From the NCBI RefSeq assembly GCF_019991125.1, contig NZ_JAGENB010000010.1:54926-118925 (forward strand): DNA of 64,000 bases. The letters are read 5' to 3'. The DNA comes from Phyllobacterium calauticae. GTDB taxonomy: Bacteria > Pseudomonadota > Alphaproteobacteria > Rhizobiales > Rhizobiaceae. Below the pieces are notes generated by a model that was not told where the DNA came from, searched no databases, and worked only from the letters and a program-made list of their open reading frames with translations. Shown one piece after another: positions 54,710 to 63,241 of this stretch. How positions within the stretch are numbered: the first letter of the stretch is position 1; each line of letters begins with the position of its first letter. The position numbers and the translations under genes are program-made.

Positions 54710-54940
54710 CCGGCTAAATGGCCGCACCGGGTCGAGAATGAACTTTTTTTGACCCGGATGCGGACTTTTTGCCACACATCCGGCTTGCATGCAGGCCAAC
54801 AGACGCTACGTTAAGTGATTGGTGAGTAGAGGAAGCCTATTCTTCGAATTACTATTCGAATCATTCCCCGCAGGGCAGAGTCCCGAAGGGGGTGAACGGT
54901 TCCCGGCCAAACAGGGCGCCGATACTGAAAGGAAACTGCA

Positions 54941-56215
54941 ATGAGCAAAGTCAGCAACGGCGGCGGTGATTCAAAGAATACGCTTTATTGCTCGTTTTGC
55001 GGGAAGAGCCAGCACGAAGTTCGCAAGTTGATTGCGGGCCCGACTGTTTTCATCTGCGATGAATGCGTCGAGTTGTGCATGGACATCATCCGCGAGGAAA
55101 ACAAATCCTCGATGGTGAAATCCCGCGAAGGCGTTCCGACGCCGCAGGAAATCATGGCGGTGCTCGATGATTACGTCATCGGCCAGAACCATGCCAAGCG
55201 TGTTCTCTCTGTCGCGGTGCACAACCACTACAAGCGGTTGGCCCACGCATCGAAAAACAATGAAGTCGAACTGGCGAAGTCCAACATCCTTCTCGTTGGT
55301 CCAACCGGTTGCGGCAAAACCTATCTGGCGCAATCGCTCGCCCGCATCATCGACGTGCCGTTCACAATGGCAGACGCGACGACGCTGACGGAAGCCGGTT
55401 ATGTCGGTGAGGATGTCGAGAACATCATTCTCAAGCTGCTCCAGTCGGCCGACTACAATGTCGAGCGGGCCCAGCGCGGCATCGTCTATATCGACGAAGT
55501 CGACAAGATCAGCCGCAAGTCCGACAACCCGTCGATCACCCGTGACGTGTCGGGTGAGGGCGTGCAGCAGGCGCTGCTGAAGATCATGGAAGGCACGGTC
55601 GCTTCCGTTCCGCCGCAGGGCGGGCGCAAGCATCCGCAGCAGGAATTCCTGCAGGTGGACACGACCAACATCCTGTTCATCTGCGGTGGTGCCTTTGCTG
55701 GTCTTGACAAGATCATCTCGGCCCGCGGCGAGAAGACATCCATCGGTTTCAGCGCAGCGGTCAAGAGCCCGGACGAGCGTCGTGTCGGCGCAATCTTCCG
55801 CGAGCTTGAGCCGGAAGACCTCTTGAAATTCGGTCTCATCCCCGAATTTGTCGGCCGTCTGCCTGTCATCGCCACGCTCGAGGATCTCGACGAAGCTGCC
55901 CTGGTGCAGATTCTGTCGGAACCGAAGAACGCCCTGGTCAAGCAGTACCAGCGCCTGTTCGACATGGAAAACGTCGAGTTGACGTTCCATGAAGACGCGC
56001 TGAAGGCAATCGCCCTCAAGGCCATTGCCCGCAAGACCGGTGCACGCGGGCTGCGTTCGATCATGGAAAAGATCCTGCTCGACACGATGTACGAACTGCC
56101 GACGCTCGATGGCGTTCAGGAAGTCGTGATCTCCGGCGATGTGGTCGAGGGCAATTCGCGCCCGCTCTACATCTATGCCGAGCGCAAGGAAGAAAAGGGC
56201 AATGTTTCGGCGTAA
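54941..56215 (+). CDS. clpX: ATP-dependent Clp protease ATP-binding subunit ClpX
   Basis: AAA+ unfoldase that recognises substrates such as ssrA-tagged proteins, and in alphaproteobacteria CtrA-type regulators, and feeds ClpP. The 424-residue protein has a zinc-binding domain with C17, C20, C39 and C42 (CSFCGK...CDECVELC), Walker A GPTGCGKT near 119-126, Walker [11 protein letters not shown], the pore loop GYVGEDVE and the IGF-loop-type region for ClpP docking. ATG 54941 follows a GAAAGGAAA site. A terminator follows at 56243. Confidence 0.98.
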   Translation: MSKVSNGGGDSKNTLYCSFCGKSQHEVRKLIAGPTVFICDECVELCMDIIREENKSSMVKSREGVPTPQEIMAVLDDYVIGQNHAKRVLSVAVHNHYKRLAHASKNNEVELAKSNILLVGPTGCGKTYLAQSLARIIDVPFTMADATTLTEAGYVGEDVENIILKLLQSADYNVERAQRGIVYIDEVDKISRKSDNPSITRDVSGEGVQQALLKIMEGTVASVPPQGGRKHPQQEFLQVDTTNILFICGGAFAGLDKIISARGEKTSIGFSAAVKSPDERRVGAIFRELEPEDLLKFGLIPEFVGRLPVIATLEDLDEAALVQILSEPKNALVKQYQRLFDMENVELTFHEDALKAIALKAIARKTGARGLRSIMEKILLDTMYELPTLDGVQEVVISGDVVEGNSRPLYIYAERKEEKGNVSA

Positions 56216-56242
56216 GGCGCCGAACCAGTGTCTGGAAAGCAG

Positions 56243-56266
56243 GGCTCCGCGTCAGCGGGGCCTTTT
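56243..56266 (+). terminator. Terminator after clpX
   Basis: Stem ggctccgc / gcggggcc (one G-U pair) with a four-base loop and four T, 28 bases after the clpX stop. Confidence 0.7.
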
Positions 56267-56511
56267 GCATTTTGACCCTGGTATTTGTTGCGGGTCTTAA
56301 TTGCGCCACGAAACAATATTTACGGTTGATTAACCATGCGGGGCGCACAATTTTTGCAGAGCAGCGTCGGTAAGACAGTGTAGGCCGGGCAGTATCGCCC
56401 CCGTCGACAGATGATTTCCACGAAAATCATCCTCTTCAGCGGTGTGCTGCATCGCAAAAGATTGCGCTTGGAGTTTGGTAGGAGCAGGATAGATTACGAT
56501 TCTGTGACCGA

Positions 56512-56541
56512 GCTTGAAACCGGGGCGCTTGAAACCGGAGC
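56512..56541 (+). promoter_or_regulatory. Tandem CTTGAAACCGG repeats upstream of lon
   Basis: Two adjacent 15-bp copies (GCTTGAAACCGGGGC, GCTTGAAACCGGAGC) each contain CTTGAAA, the -35 element of alphaproteobacterial heat-shock promoters. No ideal -10 is seen at the right distance, so they may be operator repeats or part of a promoter. Confidence 0.35.
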
Positions 56542-56594
56542 CCCGCCACTCCAAGTAAAGGTTAAGCTGCACAGCCGGTCGTATGCCGCTCTTC

Positions 56595-56637
56595 GCATGA
56601 TCCCCAAAATGGATCCCGATTTTGGAAAAGATCATGC
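56595..56637. repeat. Palindromic repeat of a type widespread in Rhizobiales
   Basis: GCATGATC and GATCATGC enclose ccaaaa...ttttgg, giving a two-part inverted repeat of 43 bases. Very similar GCATGATC...GATCATGC palindromes are scattered through many Rhizobiales genomes (from general knowledge). It sits 59 bases before the lon start. Confidence 0.7.
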
Positions 56638-56695
56638 AACCAAAGGGTACCCGGATGTGGCGATCTAGGCCGATTGGCCTGAGAAAGGACATGAA

Positions 56696-59122
56696 ATGAC
56701 GGTTGCAAGCAAGAAGACACTGGCGGGTGGAGAAAGCGGGCTTTATGCCGTTTTGCCATTGCGCGATATCGTTGTCTTCCCACACATGATCGTTCCGCTC
56801 TTTGTCGGTCGCGAAAAATCCATTCGCGCACTCGAGGAAGTGATGGGCGTCGACAAGCAAATCCTGCTTGCCACACAGAAGAATGCTGCGGATGATGATC
56901 CGCAGGCGGATGCCATCTACAGCATCGGCACCATTGCCAATGTCCTGCAGTTGCTGAAACTGCCGGATGGTACGGTCAAGGTTCTGGTCGAAGGTATTGC
57001 CCGCGCTGAAATCACCAGTTTCAGCGACCGCGAGGATTACCACGAAGCCAATGCCACGACGCTGTCGGAACCCGCCGAAGACGCGGTTGAAATCGAAGCC
57101 CTGGCCCGCTCCGTCGTGTCGGACTTTGAAAACTACGTGAAGCTGAACAAGAAGATTTCGCCAGAGGTCGTTGGCGCTGCCGGACAGATCGAGGACTACT
57201 CGAAGCTGGCCGATACGGTCGCCTCGCATCTTGCGATCAAGATTCCCGAGAAGCAGGACATGCTGTCGATCCTGTCCGTGCGTGCACGGCTGGAAAAGGC
57301 CATGTCGTTCATGGAGTCGGAAATTTCCGTTCTTCAGGTGGAAAAGCGTATCCGTTCGCGCGTCAAGCGCCAGATGGAGAAGACCCAGCGCGAGTACTAC
57401 CTCAATGAACAGATGAAGGCGATCCAGAAGGAACTCGGCGACGGCGAAGACGGCCGCGACGAGGCAGCCGAGCTGGAAGAGCGCATCAAGAAGACGAAGT
57501 TCTCCAAGGAAGCGCGCGAAAAGGCCAATCAGGAGCTGAAGAAGCTTCGCCAGATGAGCCCGATGTCCGCCGAAGCGACGGTTGTCCGCAACTATCTCGA
57601 CTGGCTGCTCACCATTCCGTGGGGCAAGAAGTCGAAGGTGAAGAACGACCTGAACCTCGCTGACGAGATCCTGGATGCCGAACATTACGGCCTCGACAAG
57701 GTGAAAGACCGGATCGTGGAATATCTCGCCGTGCAGTCACGGTCGACCAAGATCAAAGGTCCGATCCTGTGCCTCGTTGGTCCTCCCGGCGTCGGCAAGA
57801 CCTCGCTGGCCCGCTCGATCGCCAAGGCAACCGGCCGTGAATATGTCCGCATGTCGCTTGGCGGCGTGCGTGACGAGGCTGAAATCCGCGGTCACCGCCG
57901 CACCTATATCGGTTCGATGCCCGGCAAGGTCATCCAGTCGATGAAGAAGGCAAAGAAGTCCAATCCGCTCTTCCTGCTCGATGAAATCGACAAGATGGGC
58001 CAGGATTTCCGCGGTGATCCGTCTTCGGCTCTGCTCGAGGTGCTCGATCCGGAACAGAACTCAACCTTCATGGATCACTATCTCGAGGTCGAATATGACC
58101 TCTCGAACGTGATGTTCGTGACGACGGCCAATACGCTGAACATCCCGGGTCCTCTGATGGACCGTATGGAGATCATCCGTATTGCCGGTTACACGGAAGA
58201 CGAGAAGGTCGAGATCGCCAAGCGGCACCTTCTGCCCAAGGCCATCCGCGACCATGCGTTGCAGCCGAAGGAGTTTTCCGTATCGGAAGGCGCGATCCGT
58301 GCCATCGTCCGCGATTACACGCGGGAAGCCGGCGTGCGCAGTCTCGAACGTGAACTGATGAAGCTTGCCCGCAAGGCAGTGACGGAAATTCTGAAGTCGA
58401 AGACCAAGAAGACGGTGAAGGTCACCGAGACCAACATCAACGACTATCTCGGCGTGCAGAAGTTCCGCTTCGGCCAGATCGACGGTGAAGATCAGGTTGG
58501 CGTTGTCACAGGTCTTGCCTGGACTGAGGTGGGCGGCGAACTGCTGACCATTGAAGGCGTCATGATGCCCGGCAAGGGCCGCATGACCGTCACGGGCAAC
58601 CTGCGCGACGTGATGAAGGAATCGATTTCCGCAGCGGCATCCTATGTCCGCTCCAGAGCCATCGATTTCGGCGTCGAGCCGCCGCTGTTCGACCGCAGGG
58701 ACATCCACGTGCACGTGCCGGAAGGCGCGACACCGAAGGACGGTCCGTCGGCCGGTATCGCGATGGTGACAGCCATTGTCTCGATCCTGACCGGTATTCC
58801 GGTGCGCAAGGATATCGCCATGACTGGCGAGATCACGCTGCGCGGACGGGTCCTGCCGATTGGCGGTCTGAAAGAGAAGCTGCTTGCTGCCCTGCGCGGT
58901 GGCATCAAGACGGTTCTGATCCCGGAAGAAAACGCCAAGGATCTGGCGGAAATTCCGGACAATGTGAAGAACGGCCTTGAGATCATCCCGGTATCGCGTG
59001 CCGGGGAAGTGATCAAGCATGCGCTCGTGCGTCAGCCGGAGCCGATCGAATGGACGGAGCCGGTCAACGTGCCTGCCGCCGCCGTGGTCGAGGATGATGC
59101 TTCGGCGCAGATCGCGCACTGA
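56696..59122 (+). CDS. lon: ATP-dependent Lon protease
   Basis: AAA+ protease degrading damaged and regulatory proteins (in alphaproteobacteria CcrM, DnaA, SciP). The 808-residue protein has an N-terminal LON substrate domain (LYAVLPLRDIVVFPHMIVPLFVGREKS), Walker A GPPGVGKTS near 362-370, Walker B LFLLDEIDKMG, and a C-terminal serine-lysine protease domain with S685 in PKDGPSAG and K728 in GGLKEKLLAA. It is full-length. In many relatives hupB follows lon; here a terminator and a HupE-like gene follow instead. Confidence 0.98.
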   Translation: MTVASKKTLAGGESGLYAVLPLRDIVVFPHMIVPLFVGREKSIRALEEVMGVDKQILLATQKNAADDDPQADAIYSIGTIANVLQLLKLPDGTVKVLVEGIARAEITSFSDREDYHEANATTLSEPAEDAVEIEALARSVVSDFENYVKLNKKISPEVVGAAGQIEDYSKLADTVASHLAIKIPEKQDMLSILSVRARLEKAMSFMESEISVLQVEKRIRSRVKRQMEKTQREYYLNEQMKAIQKELGDGEDGRDEAAELEERIKKTKFSKEAREKANQELKKLRQMSPMSAEATVVRNYLDWLLTIPWGKKSKVKNDLNLADEILDAEHYGLDKVKDRIVEYLAVQSRSTKIKGPILCLVGPPGVGKTSLARSIAKATGREYVRMSLGGVRDEAEIRGHRRTYIGSMPGKVIQSMKKAKKSNPLFLLDEIDKMGQDFRGDPSSALLEVLDPEQNSTFMDHYLEVEYDLSNVMFVTTANTLNIPGPLMDRMEIIRIAGYTEDEKVEIAKRHLLPKAIRDHALQPKEFSVSEGAIRAIVRDYTREAGVRSLERELMKLARKAVTEILKSKTKKTVKVTETNINDYLGVQKFRFGQIDGEDQVGVVTGLAWTEVGGELLTIEGVMMPGKGRMTVTGNLRDVMKESISAAASYVRSRAIDFGVEPPLFDRRDIHVHVPEGATPKDGPSAGIAMVTAIVSILTGIPVRKDIAMTGEITLRGRVLPIGGLKEKLLAALRGGIKTVLIPEENAKDLAEIPDNVKNGLEIIPVSRAGEVIKHALVRQPEPIEWTEPVNVPAAAVVEDDASAQIAH

Positions 59123-59143
59123 AGCCATCGGAAATAAACAAAC

Positions 59144-59175
59144 AAAAAGCCGGGCAAGCAATTGCCCGGCTTTTT
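59144..59175. terminator. Bidirectional terminator between lon and the HupE-like gene
   Basis: Stem aaaagccgggcaa / ttgcccggctttt with a four-base loop, A-run and T-run between convergent genes. Confidence 0.9.
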
Positions 59176-59194
59176 GATTCGGCATTCCAGGTGT

Positions 59195-59797
59195 TTAGAG
59201 CGCGCCTGTCAGGATGCCGACGCCCGCGAGCGCCGCCAGGCCGCCAATGATTCGCACCGCGCTGGGGCCGGCGCGCTGGCTGATTCCGCCGATGGCAAAG
59301 CCGATGCCGATACCGGCGACGTGGAGCAGGGCGGTGGCGGCCATGAAGCCGCCCGCATAGGCGAGGCCGCCGGCGCTTTCCGGCATTTCCGCGCCATGGG
59401 CGTAGCCATGGAAAATGGCGAAGAGGCCGACGAGGGCGGTTGCAATGGCCACCGGCGCCTGAATCTCGAAGGCCACCGCCGCTCCGAGCACAATCACCGA
59501 GAGTGCGATTGCGAATTCGACGAAGGGCAGGCTTACTCCGGCAGCGCCGAGCGCGCCGCCAGCGGCCATCATCCCGACAAACGCTGCCGGAACGAGCCAC
59601 AGGGTGCGTCCGCCCAGCTGGAAGGCAAGGATGCCGACGAGAATCATCGCCAGGACGTGATCGAGGCCGGAGATGGGATGGGCGAAGCCATGGGTAAAGC
59701 CGCTGGTATCACCCACGCCGACATGCGCATGGGCAAGGGCAGGGTAAAGCGTGGCGAATGAAAGGAGTGCGATTCGTGCTGCACGGTTGTTTGGCAT
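59195..59797 (-). CDS. HupE/UreJ family metal transporter
   Basis: A 200-residue protein with a signal-like N-terminus (MPNNRAARIALLSFATLYPALAHAHVG) and six membrane segments. It contains the family signature HPISGLDHVLAMILVGILAFQLGG and a second histidine motif FAIFHGYAHGAEMP. HupE/UreJ proteins import nickel (some cobalt) by facilitated diffusion. ATG 59797 has GGGAA upstream; the longer frame to 59869 lacks support. No hydrogenase or urease genes are adjacent. Confidence 0.92.
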   Translation of the reverse strand: MPNNRAARIALLSFATLYPALAHAHVGVGDTSGFTHGFAHPISGLDHVLAMILVGILAFQLGGRTLWLVPAAFVGMMAAGGALGAAGVSLPFVEFAIALSVIVLGAAVAFEIQAPVAIATALVGLFAIFHGYAHGAEMPESAGGLAYAGGFMAATALLHVAGIGIGFAIGGISQRAGPSAVRIIGGLAALAGVGILTGAL

Positions 59798-60012
59798 GTG
59801 ATGTTCCCGTTTTCTGGTTTGCTCTTGGAAGGAGGAGAACATTGTTGCCGCAGAAAATCGCCGGCGCAAAGGATAAAATATTGCAGTTGCTCACTGCGGG
59901 CTGGAAAAATCCGCAACTGGCGAATCCCAACCACGCACGCATGTCGGCTGCGACGTGAACAGACCAGTTATCTCGGCTTGAAGAAAGGGAAGAAAATATT
60001 CCGCTTGGGGAA

Positions 60013-60088
<76 letters not shown>

Positions 60089-60278
60089 CCTCACAAAGGG
60101 TGTGTGGGGAGCGTTTAGGCGTTTCGTGCGATATTGGCAAGAGGGTATGAGACACTTTTATGATTTGTTTGAAGAGTTTTTCACAATCGCATTTTTCCTG
60201 TCGACTAGCGCTTGACACTCCCCCGCGAACCCCTTAAACGACCGCTCACACCAGATGAATTTCTGGTTTGCAAAGTGC

Positions 60279-60355
60279 GCGGGTGTAGCTCAGTTGGTTA
60301 GAGTGCCGGCCTGTCACGCCGGAGGTCGCGGGTTCGAGCCCCGTCACTCGCGCCA
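60279..60355 (+). tRNA. tRNA-Asp (anticodon GTC), integration target
   Basis: A 77-base cloverleaf. The acceptor GCGGGTG pairs with CACTCGC (one G-U), and the anticodon arm is CCGGC-CTGTCAC-GCCGG with GTC at 34-36. The T-loop is TTCGAGC, the discriminator is G and the CCA is encoded. The integrase gene of the downstream element ends 66 bases away and is convergent, the usual arrangement when a tRNA 3' end is the attachment site. Confidence 0.97.
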
Positions 60356-60405
60356 CTTTTCCCCTAAGTTTATCAGATAGATAGTTGCTTAGAGGAAAAG
60401 TGGCG
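60351..60405. other. Probable attachment region: inverted repeat overlapping tRNA-Asp 3' end
   Basis: CGCCACTTTTCCCCTAAG (60351-60368) begins inside the tRNA 3' end and is repeated inverted with one mismatch at 60388-60405, around a 19-base spacer. Tyrosine integrases bind inverted core sites flanking the crossover, so this may be the att core. It could also act as a hairpin terminator for tRNA-Asp. The second attachment site lies outside the window. Confidence 0.5.
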
Positions 60406-60421
60406 GACCCCGCAGTTTCAA

Positions 60422-61612
60422 CTACCTTTTCCCGACTAGTTTCAACTTTCTGATCTCATTCCGTTCTTCGGCTATGTTTTTGCGCCCGATCTTGCGCGAT
60501 TCATCGGCTGCGCGCACTGCTGCCAGATTCACCGGGATATACGTTTTTTGCAGCGTTTTATTCTGGTCGATGCTGTTACCCATTTTTGCTGCGATTGATT
60601 CTACGGTGCCACCGCCGGATACAGCTTCGACCGCTCCGGTCCGGCGCATATCTGAGAGTCGACGCTTTTCATCTTTGCCAAACACCAACAGGCGCACATC
60701 CGCAAAATCATCAATCAGGCTGCCTTTGGTGAAGGGGACTGGATTGTGTCGTCGTCCACCTTTCGGGCCGGGTGCTGCACCGCGCGTGCGGAAAATTGGT
60801 GCGTCGTCATGCAGATCATAATCGAGACCAGCAATGTAAGCTTGCACGAGGCGGCGCGTCCTTCGGGACATGATCCCGAAGGCTGTCATCGTGGTTTTGC
60901 CGCGGGCGGTCAAAAATCCCCAATCGTCCCCTGCGGATACAGCGTGAGCAGGGGTGAGTGTACGGCAATCGACTGGCGAAAAGCTCGTATCCCAAGCAAT
61001 GGCAATGATGCAGGCCAAACCTTTATAGCCTGCTCTCCATGCACTTTTGACCAGGCGTGTTGCCTCGCCTTCCGACCAGATTTGAGTTCTGCCCGGCACA
61101 CTCTGTTTCTGGATCGCGCGGGAAGGGTCCTGTTTGGGCGTACAGAGCTTCATCGCGGTCATGACGGTGTAGAGCGCCCGCCACGTCTTCATCGCGCGCC
61201 CAGCCTCGCCTACGCCCTTTTTCTTGATAAGGCTGGCATACCATATGTCCATATTCTCCATGGATATGGTTTCTGGGGCCACATCGCCAAAGATGGGTTC
61301 AATGTATTTCCACCCTCGTTCCCAATCTTCGCGGGTCCGGGGCGGCTTGCGTGCCCATTCATTTGTGCGACGGAACCGATAGAAGGCGTCTCCAACACTG
61401 TTTACGGGGTACACCTGCAGGATTGGCGGTTCCAAACCTTTGCGTGTGCGCTGATAGCGTTCTTCCCATTCACGGGCGATTGCCCAGGCATCCGGTCCAT
61501 CATGGCCACAGGGAACAGTCTGAAAGCCAAGGGCGCGCATCTTGGGAGTGGGCATCCAGTATGCGTGTTTGCCCTTGCGGATCACGTAATGCTTGAGCTT
61601 GATGTTAGCCAA
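60422..61612 (-). CDS. Divergent tyrosine-recombinase-family integrase
   Basis: About 396 residues. An N-terminal Arm-type and SAM-like core-binding part (VGDAFYRFRRTNEWARKPPRTREDWERGWKYIEPIFGD) is followed by a catalytic domain. Its C-terminal end reads LSDMRRTGAVEAVSGGGTVESIAAKMGNSIDQNKTLQKTYIP. The second Arg and the Tyr are in place, but by eye the first Arg position (TSFSPVD), the HxxR His (S-D-M-R) and the later His (MGNS) are changed. TTG 61612 overlaps the upstream stop with AAAGGA nine bases before; ATG 61639 or 61648 are alternatives. Confidence 0.82.
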   Translation of the reverse strand: MANIKLKHYVIRKGKHAYWMPTPKMRALGFQTVPCGHDGPDAWAIAREWEERYQRTRKGLEPPILQVYPVNSVGDAFYRFRRTNEWARKPPRTREDWERGWKYIEPIFGDVAPETISMENMDIWYASLIKKKGVGEAGRAMKTWRALYTVMTAMKLCTPKQDPSRAIQKQSVPGRTQIWSEGEATRLVKSAWRAGYKGLACIIAIAWDTSFSPVDCRTLTPAHAVSAGDDWGFLTARGKTTMTAFGIMSRRTRRLVQAYIAGLDYDLHDDAPIFRTRGAAPGPKGGRRHNPVPFTKGSLIDDFADVRLLVFGKDEKRRLSDMRRTGAVEAVSGGGTVESIAAKMGNSIDQNKTLQKTYIPVNLAAVRAADESRKIGRKNIAEERNEIRKLKLVGKR

Positions 61613-61877
61613 GTGCGGCAATCCTTTGCGCGACAACATCCTTCGCATCCAATGCTAAGGATTTTTGCCCCGCTTTGCCAAGCCCCGATCGCCGATCCAG
61701 CCACGCGTCGATCGCTGCAAGATCGTAAAATCCGGTGATCGGGAAGGCTTCCGGAAACCCAATTTGCTCAAGCGCGCGCCGTTTGTCCTCAAACTCCGCT
61801 AACGTCAGATGTAATCGCCGCGCGGCTTTCACGGGCGGTACCAGGCGGGGATCAATGCTGAAGCGAATATCACTCAT
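61605..61877 (-). CDS. AlpA/excisionase-like small DNA-binding protein
   Basis: A 90-residue protein with a MerR/AlpA-like winged helix: VPPVKAARRLHLTLAEFEDKRRALEQIGFPEAFPITGFYDLAAIDAWLDRRSG. The form 'FPxPxxxTGFYDxxAIDAWLDR' is common in phage helix-turn-helix proteins beside integrase genes. It probably serves as excisionase or as a regulator of the integrase, whose start overlaps its 3' end. The C-terminal 25 residues are Ala/Lys-rich. Confidence 0.75.
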   Translation of the reverse strand: MSDIRFSIDPRLVPPVKAARRLHLTLAEFEDKRRALEQIGFPEAFPITGFYDLAAIDAWLDRRSGLGKAGQKSLALDAKDVVAQRIAALG

Positions 61878-62272
61878 GGCAGCCGCTCCTGATAGAGCTT
61901 GCGCGGTGGCAAGGGCTTGGAGAGGGTTGGGGAGGGCTTCGCGTACTTAGGAAAGCCCTTCGACTTGATCGCGCCTTTCGGACGCTTCATGCAGTGGTGC
62001 TTCTCCTCGCGGCGTTTAGCTTCTGAAATCACAGCCACATCGATTTTTGTCTTTGGCTTGTGGCAGCACTCGACACCAAGGAGTTGACCGTCGGCGGCCG
62101 TCAGCTTTCGGGTCTTGTCGACTTCAAGGCCATCCGGTTTGATATGGTCAACTGCGTAGGGCTTCTTGCCGAGAATCAGGCCGCATCCTTCGCAGAAAAT
62201 GCCGTGCTTCGGATGCATCGCGCGCTTGACGATCTCGGCATACACGGTACGGGAGAATTCGCGGCGAGCCAT
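61874..62272 (-). CDS. HNH-endonuclease-like phage protein
   Basis: A 132-residue basic protein with CEGCGLILGKKPYAVDHIKPDGLEVDKTRKLTAADGQLLGVECCHKPK. This has paired cysteines flanking a DHI motif and a late C-C-H, typical of a zinc-containing HNH nuclease core. The C-terminal part is Lys/Pro-rich and probably disordered. Phage HNH proteins assist packaging or process DNA; placement in the early module suggests a recombination-linked role. The start overlaps neighbours by a few bases. Confidence 0.75.
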   Translation of the reverse strand: MARREFSRTVYAEIVKRAMHPKHGIFCEGCGLILGKKPYAVDHIKPDGLEVDKTRKLTAADGQLLGVECCHKPKTKIDVAVISEAKRREEKHHCMKRPKGAIKSKGFPKYAKPSPTLSKPLPPRKLYQERLP

Positions 62273-62712
62273 TACGCCACCTCTTCGGCAACAAAAGCCG
62301 GATGTCGGTTTGACATGTGCCGCCGCAGGTTCTCAAAGGAACGATTGCAGCAAGGGCAGACGCCGGCTGCTGCACGGTTCTTCAGGCGCGTGATTTGGCC
62401 TTTGCGAGCCGCTACGGAGCGTTCGGCTGCTGTCCGGAGTTCCCTCTCACAGTCGATCTGGCCATCTTTCTGGGATAACCGTTGCTTGAGAAGGTCACGT
62501 TCCCGGCGAAGTTCGTCTTCGCGGCTTTCGCCTTCTCTGTAGTGCCACTCATGGCCATTTGGGCAGAACACAAGGTATCCAGAGGTATTCTTGGTACCCT
62601 TGCGTGCTTGTGCTGCCTCATAAATGTAGCGCGGGAAGGCGTGCTGAACGTTGCACCGAGGACAGGTGCTGAAGAAAAACTGTTCGCCATTGTAGAGGAC
62701 CGACCCCACCAT
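62272..62712 (-). CDS. Zinc-ribbon, coiled-coil and C2H2-finger protein of the element
   Basis: 146 residues in three parts: a zinc-ribbon-like N-terminus (STCPRCNVQHAFP ... FCPNGHEWHY, residues about 15-58), a charged coiled coil (ESREDELRRERDLLKQRLSQKDGQ...), and a C-terminal CPCCNRSFENLRRHMSNRHP finger with C-x2-C-x9-H-x4-H spacing. A single C2H2-like finger is uncommon in bacterial proteins outside the Ros/MucR family. The function is unknown; nucleic-acid binding is likely. Confidence 0.7.
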   Translation of the reverse strand: MVGSVLYNGEQFFFSTCPRCNVQHAFPRYIYEAAQARKGTKNTSGYLVFCPNGHEWHYREGESREDELRRERDLLKQRLSQKDGQIDCERELRTAAERSVAARKGQITRLKNRAAAGVCPCCNRSFENLRRHMSNRHPAFVAEEVA

Positions 62713-62900
62713 CAGTTCGCCCTCCGCGCGCGCTTTACGGCGCGTTCTATGATCTGGGCGAGCTCTATTTCCATCTGGGCAAGAACAGCGTCGTTCTGCG
62801 CAACCTCAAGCTTTAGTCGAAGATGAGTACGATCATAGATGGCGGCCAAGACTTTTGACCGGCGGACTTCATATGGTGCGTGTAGGGGAATGGAGGTCAT
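62712..62900 (-). CDS. Small helical protein of the element
   Basis: A 62-residue protein, mostly helical and basic at the end (RTHLRLKLEVAQNDAVLAQMEIELAQIIERAVKRARRAN). It starts inside the end of the upstream gene through an ATGA overlap and abuts the zinc-finger gene. No family is recognised; its position and overlap support a real gene. Confidence 0.6.
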   Translation of the reverse strand: MTSIPLHAPYEVRRSKVLAAIYDRTHLRLKLEVAQNDAVLAQMEIELAQIIERAVKRARRAN

Positions 62901-63241
62901 GACGCGATTTTCCCCATTGCCCGATAATTGCTCTGACAGGTGCGCCAGGCCTCAATGATGGCTTCGCACTTGCCGCGCTGGTTCCGGTATTCTTCATCAG
63001 CCTCGACGGCGGCATAGAAGCGCTCACAAGCCAGCTTGAAATCTTCCGATAGCAGGGAGTGAGCATCGCGCTCGGCGACGCTTCCGGTGGCCTTGAGGAA
63101 GGCACGGGCCTTTGCAGCCCGCCATTCATCTTCCCTGCGTTCCCGCATTGCCTTGGCTGCGGCTGCCGGTTGCGCATGCACTTCCAGCATGTCGAATGCC
63201 ATGTGAACTGTTTCGTCTCGGATCGTGAAGCGCGGGCTCAT
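62897..63241 (-). CDS. Hypothetical protein of the element
   Basis: A 114-residue helical, charged protein (AAAAKAMRERREDEWRAAKARAFLKATGSVAERDAHSLLSEDFKLACERFYAAVEADEEYRNQRGKCEAIIEAWRTCQSN). It overlaps both neighbours by four bases. Similar-sized helical proteins accompany recT in alphaproteobacterial phages, but no named family is recognised. Confidence 0.65.
   Translation of the reverse strand: MSPRFTIRDETVHMAFDMLEVHAQPAAAAKAMRERREDEWRAAKARAFLKATGSVAERDAHSLLSEDFKLACERFYAAVEADEEYRNQRGKCEAIIEAWRTCQSNYRAMGKIAS

Larger units (their letters stand above)
56216..56695. other. lon upstream region, no gene seen
   Basis: 480 bases holding the clpX terminator, a GGTTGATTAACC dyad near 56323, tandem 15-bp repeats at 56512-56541 and a palindromic repeat at 56595-56637. 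The in-frame 85-codon stretch 56411-56668 runs through both repeats and lacks a ribosome site, so it was not called. A heat-shock promoter for lon would be expected here. Confidence 0.5.

Noticed and set aside
56411..56668. 85-codon frame upstream of lon
   Set aside because: Runs through tandem repeats and a palindromic element and has no ribosome site; the apparent LETGALETG peptide repeat is just the DNA repeat.
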